A stretch of DNA of 64,000 nucleotides from Rummeliibacillus suwonensis (GCF_007896435.1 NZ_VCBL01000002.1:392001-456000), one strand, 5' to 3'. Shown: positions 25,448-34,606, numbered from the stretch's first letter. Program-made: numbers and translations. The notes: generated by a model from the letters alone, not told the origin.

Positions 25448-27445
25448 ATGAAAAAGAAACCATTGCTTATCGGAATAATTGTGGTACTCGTTCTAGCGAT
25501 ATCCGGTGGCTCTTATTATATGGCACACAAAAATGCCGAACAAAAGGCAACACAAAAAGCAAAACAATTTATTCAAATCCTCACACAACAACAATTTGAT
25601 CAATTGCCATCTGTCGTATCCAACCAATCACTGCAAAAAGCACATTACACCAAACAAACATTCATTGATAAATATACCAATATATTTAACGGTATTGGTG
25701 CGGAAAATCTAAAAGCAAGCGATTTGAAAATCTCCAAAATAAAAAATGGACAATTTCAATTTTCATACAAACTAAATTTAGCCACAGGATTAGGTAAATT
25801 ACCTACCCTCTCCTACAAAGGAAGACTTATCAAACAAGGAAAAGATTATGTCATTGACTGGCAACCAAATTTAATCTTCCCCCACATGGAAGCGACCGAT
25901 AAAATATCCTACACAGAAGATGATGCCGTTCGGGGAAAGATTCTCGACAAAAATGGCAGCGCACTTGCAACCAATGCTGAATTCCACCAAGCCGGGATCA
26001 TTCCTAAAGAACTTGGTAAAGGCACTGAAAGAACAGAAAATATAAACGCCATTGCTCAACAATTTCACATCAGTGTAAAGGAAATTGAAGCAAAGCTTGA
26101 CCAAAAATGGGTAAAGGAAGATTTGTTTGTTCCTCTGATGGTCGTTGAAGATGATCAGATCAAGAAGATGACAGCTGTACAATATCAAGCGGTCGATATT
26201 CGTTATTATCCACTTGGCAAAGCTGCATCGGCAATGATCGGCTATACTGGAAAAGTGACAGCAGAGGATTTAAAAAAGGACAAAACACTATCGGCTGATG
26301 CGAATATTGGAAAAAGTGGTTTAGAAAGAGCTTATGATAAAGAATTACGTGGAAAAAATGGTGGTAAGATTTCACTTATCGATCAAAACGGCAAAGTAAA
26401 AGAAGTGTTGTTAGAAGCATATCGCGAGGATGGCAAGGATCTTCAACTAACCATTGATGCGAACACGCAAGTAAAAGCATATAATGCACTTGACAATGCT
26501 ACAGGTGCGACTGTCATCATGCAGCCCAAAACAGGTGAGCTATCAGCACTTGTCAGCAAACCTTCTTACGATCCAAACCTAATGATTCGTGGCATTTCAC
26601 AAAAAGAATATGACGCTTACCTAAATGACGAACGAAAACCATTCGCCAATCGCTTTACGCAACGATATGCACCCGGTTCTACCTTGAAAACTGTAACGGC
26701 CAGTGTTGCACTTGATGCTGGCACATTAACAACAGATAAGACACGAACCATCAGCGGATTGAAATGGCAAAAAGATAAATCATGGGGCAATTATTATATC
26801 ACACGTGTTTCCAACGTTCCTAAAGTCAATTTAGAAACAGCCTTCATCTATTCTGATAATATTTTCTTTGCTCAAACAGGGCTTGAAATGGGCGAAAAGA
26901 TATTACGTAAAGGATTCAATCAGTTTATCTTTGGTGAAAAATTAGACTTACCTTTTTCAATGGAACCTGCTCAAATTTCCAATAAAACATCATTTAAATC
27001 GCAAATTCTATTAGCAGATACTGCTTATGGGCAAGGTCAAGTATTAATGTCTCCAATTCAACAGGCCATTACCTATAGTGCTTTTGCTAACAACGGTAAA
27101 ATCATTTATGGACATCTATTAGCAAATGAAAAAACAAAGGCAAAAGATGCTGTTAGCTCAAAATCTGCTGAAATCGTCCATCAGGCAATGACACAGGTCA
27201 TTCAAAATCCAAACGGAACGGCACATATTTTAAATGGAATCAGCTCTACTTTAGCTGCCAAAACTGGAACGGCTGAACTGAAACAAACACAAGGAACAAA
27301 AGGACAAGAAAATAGCTTCATCGTAGCCTTTGACACGAAAAAGAGCCAAGAGTTCTTAGTGTTATCTGTCGTAGAGAACCATCAAAAAATCGGCAAAACA
27401 GCAACCGAACTAGCAAAACCTTTAATCAAAGAATTGGAAAAATAA
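25448..27445 (+). CDS. class B penicillin-binding protein with MecA_N domain
   Basis: 665 residues from the ATG preceded by AAGGGGG (an upstream ATG at 25403 has no binding site). Order: membrane anchor (6-24), NTF2-like MecA_N domain (about 35-150), PBP dimerisation domain (about 160-330), transpeptidase with S411-T-L-K, S469-D-N and K605-T-G. This is the layout of B. subtilis PbpC (PBP3) and staphylococcal PBP2a, a D,D-transpeptidase for peptidoglycan cross-linking. Low beta-lactam affinity is a family possibility, not shown by the sequence. Confidence 0.92.
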   Translation: MKKKPLLIGIIVVLVLAISGGSYYMAHKNAEQKATQKAKQFIQILTQQQFDQLPSVVSNQSLQKAHYTKQTFIDKYTNIFNGIGAENLKASDLKISKIKNGQFQFSYKLNLATGLGKLPTLSYKGRLIKQGKDYVIDWQPNLIFPHMEATDKISYTEDDAVRGKILDKNGSALATNAEFHQAGIIPKELGKGTERTENINAIAQQFHISVKEIEAKLDQKWVKEDLFVPLMVVEDDQIKKMTAVQYQAVDIRYYPLGKAASAMIGYTGKVTAEDLKKDKTLSADANIGKSGLERAYDKELRGKNGGKISLIDQNGKVKEVLLEAYREDGKDLQLTIDANTQVKAYNALDNATGATVIMQPKTGELSALVSKPSYDPNLMIRGISQKEYDAYLNDERKPFANRFTQRYAPGSTLKTVTASVALDAGTLTTDKTRTISGLKWQKDKSWGNYYITRVSNVPKVNLETAFIYSDNIFFAQTGLEMGEKILRKGFNQFIFGEKLDLPFSMEPAQISNKTSFKSQILLADTAYGQGQVLMSPIQQAITYSAFANNGKIIYGHLLANEKTKAKDAVSSKSAEIVHQAMTQVIQNPNGTAHILNGISSTLAAKTGTAELKQTQGTKGQENSFIVAFDTKKSQEFLVLSVVENHQKIGKTATELAKPLIKELEK

Positions 27446-27491
27446 TGACACTGTAGCCCATTTAATCCTTAACAATTACATGAATGAAAGA

Positions 27492-27536
27492 AGAACAAAA
27501 CAGATCCTTACAAAGATCTGCCTTGTTCTTCTTTTT
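27492..27536 (+). terminator. terminator of the PBP gene
   Basis: AGAACAAAACAGATC (27492-27506) pairs with GATCTGCCTTGTTCT (27515-27529) with two mismatches, followed by TCTTTTT. Confidence 0.8.
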
Positions 27537-27586
27537 ATAAATACTTATTTTACTTCTTCCATAAAATATAGCATATTCGCTGATTT

Positions 27587-27660
27587 CCGCTAAGGCTTGT
27601 ACAACTCATATGAGCGCGGCTTGAGCCTCCTTAGCGAGAGGCCCCTAAAAAAGTCCATTC
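27587..27660 (-). repeat. fragment of the R3-type GC-rich repeat
   Basis: GCTGATTTCCGCTAAGGCTTG is close to the reverse complement of the right end of the repeat at 41820-42025. CCTCCTTAGCG occurs here and again at about 27760, so two fragments may be present before the minisatellite. Confidence 0.4.
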
Positions 27661-27789
27661 ATCTTCAAAAGCATGATAAAGATCAGCTTTTTAGATCATA
27701 AAGCGATAGAAAAGATGGATTTTTATCAATAAAGGTGGCGATTCTATAGTTTTTTCAGCGGCCTCCTTAGCGAAGCCGTGGGGTCTCAA

Positions 27790-28297
27790 TTGTTCGCTTT
27801 TCTCATGGAGTTATTCGCCCTTTTCGTGGAGTTATTTGCTCTCTCGGAAGATTTATTTGCTCTTTCCAAGATTTTATTCGCTCTCTCGAAGACTTTATTT
27901 GCTCTCTCAAGATTTATTCGCTCTCTCAGAGATTTTATTCGCTCTCTCGAAGACTTTATTTGCTCTCTCGGAGACTTTATTCGCTCTTTCGGGATTTATT
28001 CGCTCTCTCAGAGACTTTATTTGCTCTCTCAAGATTTATTCGCTCTCTCAAAGATTTTATTCGCTCTCTCAGAGACTTTATTTGCTCTCTCAAGATTTAT
28101 TCGCTCTCTCAAAGATTTTATTTGCTCTCTCGGAAGATTTATTTGCTCTTTCCAAGATTTTATTCGCTCTCTCGAAGACTTTATTTGCTCTCTCAAGATT
28201 TATTCGCTCTCTCAGAGATTTTATTCGCTCTCTCAGAAGATTTATTTGCTCTTTCCAGGATTTTATTCGCTCTCTCGGAGACTCTATTCGCTCTTTC
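27790..28297 (+). repeat. minisatellite of 19-22-bp units
   Basis: About 24 head-to-tail units of TTTATTCGCTCTCTCGAAGAC-like sequence, 19 or 22 bases long. Higher-order copies exist: 27832-27948 is repeated at 28118-28234 (117 bases, offset 286), and a 63-base block is tandem at about 28000-28120. All three plus-strand frames stay open because the unit has no stop, but no frame has a ribosome binding site. The small diverged array at 9.5 kb uses the same unit. Confidence 0.85.
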
Positions 28298-28419
28298 CTT
28301 AGGACATTGAGTTGTCTTCACCGAGTATGCACTTACTCGAAGGAATCGAGCTAAAAATCCATGTTTTTCTAAGGATTATGTTAATATATTCTCTAATTTT
28401 TTCCTAATCCACATGCCTA

Positions 28420-28947
28420 TTATTTTAATTTTGCTACTTCTTCTTCGATAATTGTTTTGACTTGTTCTTCCTGTAATGGGAATGTTAAAGCTTTACGTTC
28501 ACCATTGATGAAGATCGTCGGAACGCCTTGCACATCTCTTTCAATAGCTTCACCCGTAATAGACAAACTGATCGCTGTATTCTCTTTTCGTTCTTCTTGT
28601 TGTTGATTATATTCGCGGATCAGCAATGCTTTAATCTCTTTATCTGGCAAATCGCGCCACTCAGGTTGTGTTGCATATAATTTGTCAATGATTTGGAATG
28701 TTTCCTCAGGTTTTGAGTAATCCAATGCAAGATGGACAAGCGTACCTGGTAATAATTCTTCACGTGGTTTATCATACAATTTTACAATGTACTGGATTTG
28801 CCCATTTTCAATATATGTAGGCAGTATTTCCTTTGCATAATTATAAAAAGCTGCACTTCCCGGACAAGCTAAATTTAAAAAGGCTTCTAGTTTTAAAGGT
28901 GCATCCTCGCTCCCTTTTGTTAAATACTTATTTTTTATCGCTGTCAT
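28420..28947 (-). CDS. DsbA-family thioredoxin-fold protein, single active-site Cys
   Basis: 175 residues without a signal peptide. The active site reads L-A-C28-P-G-S31 instead of C-x-x-C, and the cis-Pro loop is VQGVPTIFING. A helical insertion lies between (about 70-130), as in DsbA/Thioredoxin_4 proteins. Loss of the second Cys suggests a monothiol reductase, thiol-binding or peroxide-sensing role instead of disulfide formation; that is inference. AAAGGATG precedes ATG. Monocistronic. Confidence 0.75.
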   Translation of the reverse strand: MTAIKNKYLTKGSEDAPLKLEAFLNLACPGSAAFYNYAKEILPTYIENGQIQYIVKLYDKPREELLPGTLVHLALDYSKPEETFQIIDKLYATQPEWRDLPDKEIKALLIREYNQQQEERKENTAISLSITGEAIERDVQGVPTIFINGERKALTFPLQEEQVKTIIEEEVAKLK

Positions 28948-29098
28948 ATGTAATCATCCTTTCCATATTTATTCTCTAAAAAAGATAGGAACTTTAAAAA
29001 CGAAAAGACCATATCTTTCAAACTGCCATAGCAAATCTTTTGAACATATTGTAAACAATATAATAGGAAAAGAAACCAATTGAACTCTGATAAAGTGA

Positions 29099-29247
29099 AA
29101 CTCCATCAGTGGGGGTTTTCTTCATTCCCCACTGATAGTTAGTTGAACCAATCGGACTTTTTACGGGCAGTTGGTCCCCCATCTATCTTTTTCGTTTCTC
29201 TCTAAATCTTGAGATGGGGGTCTTACTGCCCGTTAAAGCGGGATTAA
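29099..29247 (+). repeat. ATAAAG hairpin repeat, short form (copy D)
   Basis: Nearly the same as copy C, with ATCAGTGGGGG...CCCCACTGAT, ACGGGCAGTTGGTCCCCCAT...AGATGGGGGTCTTACTGCCC. It ends GCGGGATTAA. Confidence 0.9.
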
Positions 29248-29755
29248 TCATACAACTAAAAATACACATCTGTTCATTTCTATTCCTTATTATTCCTATC
29301 TATTTATATAAATTTAATATACTACTGTATGATCATCGATTCAATACCATTTCCACAAAAAAGACGATTCAAATGTTCATCATACAATCGATATAAATGA
29401 TTCATTCATCGGAGTGAATTGTACCTTTGACTTATTTAAAATAACAAGGATTCGATTGATGATTCCTCATTCTGTGTCCTCGTAAAGAAATCCATTTACT
29501 TTTAGTCGTCTATGTACTTAACGTTAGATTTTTCATCATAAACGTTACAATCCATATTTCCATTTAACGTTTGTGATCAATTATTATAATGTCACGACAA
29601 AATTTTAGTTATGGAAGCTTTGCCTGTTAAAATAAGGATAGTTAAGTATATATAAGGATTATATTTCCATATAGATAAATTAGTTTATGCTATATATTAA
29701 GTCTCTTATATTCTTGATTTACATATTGAATAAAAAAATAAGGAGAAAACATTAT
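29248..29755. other. intergenic region without a supported gene
   Basis: A/T-rich, no ribosome binding site with a credible frame until 29744. No structured element recognised. Confidence 0.4.
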
Positions 29756-29923
29756 ATGAAAAATAAAGTTGCCATAAGTGCTATAAGACTTTTAGGCGCC
29801 ATAGGGATTGTCATTATATTGCTCAGTGATGAACTGGATAAAAAAGTTATTTTTGCATTGTTGCTCACGCCATTTTTCTTTTTAGGTGAATCTTGGTATA
29901 AATTTTTAAAGAATAATCCGTAA
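29756..29923 (+). CDS. 55-residue two-helix membrane protein
   Basis: The start is the ATG preceded by AAGGAG; a longer frame from 29687 lacks a site. Residues 9-25 and 30-48 are hydrophobic, with a charged turn (DELDKK) between. Function unknown. Confidence 0.5.
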   Translation: MKNKVAISAIRLLGAIGIVIILLSDELDKKVIFALLLTPFFFLGESWYKFLKNNP

Positions 29924-30121
29924 AAAACTGTATGTACTTGAAGCGGTCGAATATAGTATGTCTATAAAAAGCGACAGTCCTTATCAAATTGGCTCGTAGG
30001 CGGGGGAAAATTGATTCGATTCATACACTCAAAATAATATGAGATTTATCAAGAAGTATCCTCAAGCGCCCTTTTTCAAGCGATGCTGCGATGACATTTA
30101 TCGTTCTTGATGATGCTACCT

Positions 30122-30167
30122 AAAAAGCCTCCTGCATGTTACCAGATCAACATGCAGGAGGCTTTTT
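30122..30167. terminator. strong bidirectional terminator
   Basis: A 19-bp perfect stem, AAAAAGCCTCCTGCATGTT with its complement (30149-30167), with an 8-base loop. A and T runs make it work on both strands. It separates the 29756 gene (plus) and the 30230 gene (minus). Confidence 0.9.
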
Positions 30168-30229
30168 GCATTAACCTCTAAATCCCACCATTCTACTCTA
30201 TGCAAAAGGATGAATGCCTCTATGAGAAT

Positions 30230-30667
30230 TTACCATAAAGGCGGCTTTGTTACCATAAACCATAGCATAATCAGCAACAAAATCGTATAAATCCAAACAG
30301 CCTTTTTAAGTTTTGCGACAAATAACTGTTGATGATACTCTGGTGTATTAAAAGTTCTTATCGTTGGCTTAAACGCTCTAGCTAAAAATACAATGGATGC
30401 CATGAGTAAGGCAATGGTCATAACGATGAATGGTGAAGTGATGGAGTAGCCTCCACTCCATAAAAGATAAATACCCGATAATATGAGAATATGTCCCGCA
30501 TGTTTTACGATTTGAATCGCAAGTGAAAATGTTGTAACATAAGCGGTCATTTCTTCATGAGTTTTAGCGATTTTCATCTTCTTTAACATAGGAATGAGTA
30601 CAAAAAAAGGACCAATCGATAATATTGCACTAAATACATGTATAAATAATACTGTTGAATAGAGCAT
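30230..30667 (-). CDS. four-helix membrane protein, DUF2269/CopD-like
   Basis: 145 residues with four membrane helices. FIHVFSAILSIGPFF near the start and the His at positions 9-10, 56 and 59 (KHAGHILILSG) resemble DUF2269-type proteins, for which haem or metal binding has been suggested. AAAGGAAG precedes ATG. Monocistronic; role unknown. Confidence 0.6.
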   Translation of the reverse strand: MLYSTVLFIHVFSAILSIGPFFVLIPMLKKMKIAKTHEEMTAYVTTFSLAIQIVKHAGHILILSGIYLLWSGGYSITSPFIVMTIALLMASIVFLARAFKPTIRTFNTPEYHQQLFVAKLKKAVWIYTILLLIMLWFMVTKPPLW

Positions 30668-31045
30668 AAATAAGCTTCCTTTGCATATATAATTCTTACC
30701 TCAACAATATAGGAAATAACACATACAAGCAATGGACAAAAAAATGAACATATTTTGACGACTTGGCACTTTGTAATACAGTGTAAAGATAACTTGTTTT
30801 CTTTGTAAATAAGCAAATGCAGCACAAATAATATTATATAATAATATCTGTATCAAGGAGGAATTAGTGGACATCCTAATCACATTCTTGATAAAGTAAC
30901 ATACAATAAATAAACAAACCTTTCACCCAAAAACCTTTCTCTTTACTATTGATGTCCGCAGAAATTCAGACAACACTTTCTTTGACAATGTCTGTATTTC
31001 CAAACACACTAAGCTTTATTGGCAGTTATCTGTTCCTTATGGTCA

Positions 31046-31074
31046 TTACGAAACGGTCAATTTAGCTATATAAT
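31046..31074 (+). promoter_or_regulatory. candidate promoter of the YfbR-like gene
   Basis: TTACGA (31046-31051), 17 bases, TATAAT (31069-31074). The predicted transcription start (about 31081) is only three bases before the ATG at 31084. Confidence 0.5.
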
Positions 31075-31083
31075 CTAAAGGAG

Positions 31084-31722
31084 ATGATTGCTATAGGTAT
31101 TCATAAATTTTTTACTAGTCTAAATGATTTAGAGCGTATCATACGTTGTCCAGGCCGCTTCAAATTCGAAGAACATAATGTAGCAGCCCACTCATGGAAA
31201 GTATCACAATACGCCTTGTTTTTTGGAACGATTGAAGAAATGAATGGATCCATTATTAATTGGAAATCATTATATGAAAAAACCATCAATCATGATTTTG
31301 CTGAAGTATTTATCGGAGATATTAAAACACCTGTCAAACATGCATCGCCAGAACTAAAGCAGATGATTTCTCATGTAGAAGAAAAAATGATGGAAAAATT
31401 TATATTCAATGAAATTCCAGAGGAGTTCCAAGAAATTTTCTTTGAACGTATGAAAGAAGGAAAGGATGCTACGGTAGAAGGGCGTTTACTGGAATTTGCA
31501 GATAAACTGGATTTATTTTACGAGGCATTTGCAGAGCTGAAACGAGGCAATTCCGACAATGAGTTTATCAGCATGTATCAAGAAGCATTAAAAAAATTAC
31601 TCATCATTCCCCTACCTTCAAGTGTAGATTACTTCAAAAACGTCATTCTGGCAGATGTTGTAACGGAAAAAACATCCGTTGATATTACTGCATTGACCAA
31701 GGAAGTACTATCAGAAGCTTAA
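31084..31722 (+). CDS. HD-domain nucleotidase, YfbR-like
   Basis: 212 residues. The HD signature is spread as AAHSWKV (H), NHDFAEVFIGD (H-D) and LLEFADKLDLF (D), as in YfbR 5'-deoxynucleotidases, which cleave dNMPs; it binds divalent metal and is cytoplasmic. The start is uncertain. AAAGGAG touches the ATG at 31084, too close for normal use. Related proteins, as I recall, begin at the following G-I-H-K-F-F, which would need ATA at 31093. Alternatively the mRNA is almost leaderless. Confidence 0.8.
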   Translation: MIAIGIHKFFTSLNDLERIIRCPGRFKFEEHNVAAHSWKVSQYALFFGTIEEMNGSIINWKSLYEKTINHDFAEVFIGDIKTPVKHASPELKQMISHVEEKMMEKFIFNEIPEEFQEIFFERMKEGKDATVEGRLLEFADKLDLFYEAFAELKRGNSDNEFISMYQEALKKLLIIPLPSSVDYFKNVILADVVTEKTSVDITALTKEVLSEA

Positions 31723-31752
31723 GCCTTACAACTAAGGCATATGCTTTTTTAT
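31720..31752 (+). terminator. terminator of the YfbR-like gene
   Basis: GCCTTA and TAAGGC with a 4-base loop (31725-31740), extended by AGC/GCT, and followed by TTTTTTATTTT. Confidence 0.55.
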
Positions 31753-31811
31753 TTTACTCAAAAATAAACCGCAAACAATCTGTTTTCATCCATTGCCTGC
31801 AGTTTACCCGT

Positions 31812-32306
31812 TTATATTGTTTGATAAAATGTTCTCGGAATTTCTCCCACATTTCGTTGATGATAAAGTAAAGGTGCTTTATCCGCATTCACTATATGAT
31901 GAACTTGCCCTATCAATATAATATGATCTCCAGCTTCTATTTGTTGAACTGTTTCACATTCTAAGACGGATGCGACATCCCCCAAAACCGGTAAATCATT
32001 TTCTGAACGCTGCCATTCACATTGTCCAAAACGATCTACTTCCTTGCTTGAAAAAAGGAAACATATTTTTTCTTGATCGCTAGCCAAAATATTGACTGCA
32101 AATTTTCCGCTGTTTATAAAATCAGATAAGGACTTCGATTTTTTATCAATTGACCAGAGAATTAATAATGGATCTAATGATACAGAAGCAAACGAATTAA
32201 CCGTAAGACCGACTGGATGATTTTCTTTATCGAATGTTGTAACAACTGTTACACCTGTTGGATAATTTCCTAATGCTTTTTTAAAATCATCTTGTTTTTG
32301 TACCAC
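31812..32306 (-). CDS. flavin reductase-like FMN-binding protein
   Basis: 164 residues of the split-barrel flavin reductase family (NYPTGVTVVTT, GLTVNSFASVSLDPLLILWSI, GDHIILIGQVHHI). Such enzymes make reduced FMN for two-component monooxygenases. It follows the nitroreductase gene after 20 bases, an operon. Three luciferase-like monooxygenases are encoded within 20 kb and need such a partner; this link is inference. Confidence 0.85.
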   Translation of the reverse strand: MVQKQDDFKKALGNYPTGVTVVTTFDKENHPVGLTVNSFASVSLDPLLILWSIDKKSKSLSDFINSGKFAVNILASDQEKICFLFSSKEVDRFGQCEWQRSENDLPVLGDVASVLECETVQQIEAGDHIILIGQVHHIVNADKAPLLYHQRNVGEIPRTFYQTI

Positions 32307-32326
32307 TTCACATCTACCTTTCCTTA

Positions 32327-32926
32327 TTATTTTACGATGAACACCATATCTTCTGCTGGTTTATATTCTTTTGGCTTTGGCGATTCTGTAGGTGCACCAA
32401 ACGGTATTTCCGAAATCAGTTTCCATCCTTCTTGAATGCCCCATTGTTTCTTAAATTCCTCAGATAATTGTGGATAGTAGTGCTGTAGGCTAGCACCAAA
32501 TCCTTCATTTTCAAGTGTCGTCCAAACGAGATATTGCAGCATACCAGATGATTGTTGTGAAAAAATAGGAAATACATCTGCTAAATCAGAGAATTTTTCT
32601 TGGTAGGTAGCGATTTCCTTTTCGTCTTCGAAAACAAGAACGGTTCCATGACCACTCGCAAAACCTTCAAAGCGCTTTTTATTTCGTTCATATCGTTCTT
32701 CGCTTAGACCATCTTTAATCCCATCAAAAACTTGTTTCCAGAACTCTTGATTTTGATCTTCTAATAACACCACCAAACGTGCTGTTTGGGAATTGAAAGC
32801 AGATGGTGCATGCTTTACCGCTATATGTAATACCTCTTGTAAGCGTTCATCGGAAATAACAAATTCATCGGATAATCCATAGATCGAATGTCTATTTTCA
32901 ACTGCTTCATAAAAATTCTTGGTCAT
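32327..32926 (-). CDS. nitroreductase-family FMN oxidoreductase
   Basis: 199 residues. NRHSIYGLSD at the start, HAPSAFNSQTARLVVL and a C-terminal EIPFGAPTESPKPKEYKP stretch are typical of the YdgI/NfsB-like nitroreductases, FMN-containing dimers. The substrate is unknown. GGGAGG precedes ATG. First gene of a two-gene unit with the flavin reductase. Confidence 0.82.
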   Translation of the reverse strand: MTKNFYEAVENRHSIYGLSDEFVISDERLQEVLHIAVKHAPSAFNSQTARLVVLLEDQNQEFWKQVFDGIKDGLSEERYERNKKRFEGFASGHGTVLVFEDEKEIATYQEKFSDLADVFPIFSQQSSGMLQYLVWTTLENEGFGASLQHYYPQLSEEFKKQWGIQEGWKLISEIPFGAPTESPKPKEYKPAEDMVFIVK

Positions 32927-33522
32927 ATTTATTCCTCCCTGTTTTTACTCAAGTTTTTTCTGAATACCCTTGTGATTGGATATATGAATCTTCTTATCAA
33001 GCGAAGGACAAAACTTCTGTCAGATGAGACCTTGTAGGAAACTCTACGTACAATCTGTATTGACAGAGAAAAGTTACTTCACTAAGGAACTAGCACAATA
33101 ACGAAGAAGTAAGTTTTTTATATGATTTTAGCGCAACAAAGGAAACCCATCCGTTCGCCTACAGAAATACCTGTCTTCAAATAATGTCCATCACATTTTT
33201 AAATAAAGCTTTGAATCATCAATAATATCCTACTATACTCCAATCAACATATAATGCTAATTAGAGGTTAAAACATAGTTAATCAATATGAATAATAAAA
33301 TATATGTACATTTTAACATCAGTGCATATACTTTACAAGGCACACAAGGTAAAAATTTATAATATTTCGCGAGCATAAAATATAGTTTTTTTCATACTTC
33401 CGCACATACCTGCTAACAGATATTTCTTTCACCTATTATAAATAAAGTATGATTCCTTGCAGATTATTCACCTATGCAGTAATATATGAATACAAGCTGC
33501 GTTGTGCGTAATAATATTAAGT
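32927..33522. other. gene-free region upstream of the candidate RNA
   Basis: About 600 A/T-rich bases without a supported gene. A sporulation-type promoter match, TGAATA (33487-33492), 17 bases, AATAATA (33510-33516), is present at its end. Confidence 0.35.
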
Positions 33523-33743
33523 TTTAACCTTTGAACTGTAATAGGGAGTTTTAATTGAGTACGGATTGGTATGCCACATCCCACTTTGATGTGGACGAAC
33601 ATGAAAGACTCTGCGAACACCCACTTTGAGGAGTGGTGGTTTAAAACTTTCGATATTAAAAATTACGGCAAAAGCGGCTTCTAAACAGCGTCATATCAAC
33701 ATTTATCATATTTTGCACTTACCTTTATGGTAGGTGCATTTTT
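33523..33743 (+). ncRNA. candidate structured small RNA with two like hairpins
   Basis: An 8-bp outer helix (AGTTTTAA 33547-33554 with TTAAAACT 33641-33648) encloses two hairpins. The first is CCACATC...GATGTGG (33574-33594) and the second CCACT...AGTGG (33621-33636). Both contain CCCACTTTGA. An intrinsic terminator follows (TGCACTTACC/GGTAGGTGCA with a T5 tail, 33714-33743). No ORF fits. The upstream match to a sigma-F/G-type promoter suggests comparison with CsfG, the forespore RNA; I cannot confirm this. Confidence 0.5.
33714..33743 (+). terminator. terminator of the candidate RNA
   Basis: A ten-base-pair stem with one wobble, loop TTTAT, tail TTTTT. It closes the transcript proposed from 33523. 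Confidence 0.75.
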
Positions 33744-33976
33744 GATGTCGTGGTTAAATTGGGGTTAAAATTCACCATATTATATGATAATTATTGAGAA
33801 TAATGTTATGAATATAAACTTTTCAGATGTTAATTTTGGAGGTTGAGAAAATGCTCTTTATTGGTGAGATCATCTTACCTTAATTTATTTTAGGCATAAA
33901 TTGCTATTAATATTAGGATTGTGAGTAGGACTTCATTCATGTGAACAATCCGTTAATATGGGCGCTTTTCTATTCC

Positions 33977-34423
33977 CTACTCTACTATAAGATTACCTAC
34001 ATATTGTGCCTTTCCATTATCTGTATCTAGGTTGACTTCAATTACATAACTCCCTGGTTCAGAAGGATTTTTAAATTGAAATGAATTCATATCACTTACA
34101 TCCATATCATTCGACGCTACCTTATGGCCATCTTTCCAAAATATGATGGTTACTTTTTGGGGTTCATAGCTAAGAGACTTATTAGAATCATGTACAGAAA
34201 AATCTAAAGTATTGTCAGCGTTTGATGAAACATTCATCGGTTCTTGGGAAAGAGCTAACTGTAGAGGATCGTCCACTTTATGCTCTATTTCCTTATTATC
34301 TTCACCAGTCCAAGATACGTTCGCTTCAACTAATGCTTGGTCATTATCACCGATTGTCGCTTTCGGAGGTTTAAATTCGTATCTTTCACCAATACAACCC
34401 ACAACAACAATGCTTAAAATCAT
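33977..34423 (-). CDS. lipoprotein of unknown function
   Basis: From the ATG at 34423 there are 148 residues, with lipobox V-V-G-C at residues 7-10, so the signal is short and uncharged. If translation began at ATA (34453), the leader becomes KKVTILSFIMILSIVVVGC, a standard lipoprotein signal; a stop codon directly precedes that ATA. The mature part resembles extracellular beta-sandwich domains with two segments (about 15-45, 80-147), probably on the outer face of the membrane. Family not recognised. Confidence 0.6.
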   Translation of the reverse strand: MILSIVVVGCIGERYEFKPPKATIGDNDQALVEANVSWTGEDNKEIEHKVDDPLQLALSQEPMNVSSNADNTLDFSVHDSNKSLSYEPQKVTIIFWKDGHKVASNDMDVSDMNSFQFKNPSEPGSYVIEVNLDTDNGKAQYVGNLIVE

Positions 34424-34567
34424 GATAAAGCTTAAAATTGTGACCTTTTTTATTTAAATTACATCCTCTCTATCTCTTACATAATAATACATTTCTTAAT
34501 ATTATTTTAAATTATAGCATGATTCATGATCCTTTTTATTACAAAAATTATATATTGTGAAATAAAC

Positions 34568-34606
34568 AAAAACCTGCTATTTCAAAAATATAGCAGGCTT
34601 TTGTAA
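34568..34606 (-). terminator. terminator of the first sulfur module
   Basis: CCTGCTAT (34573-34580) pairs with ATAGCAGG (34590-34597); on the minus strand it is followed by TTTTTGTTT. It ends the long minus-strand unit. Confidence 0.75.

Noticed and set aside
27790..28297. CRISPR array
   Set aside because: Units are directly adjacent without unique spacers and no cas genes are near.
27778..28354. Three overlapping 116-174-residue ORFs of FALSETLFALS-like repeats
   Set aside because: All frames are open only because the minisatellite unit lacks stops; no ribosome binding site, no conserved frame.
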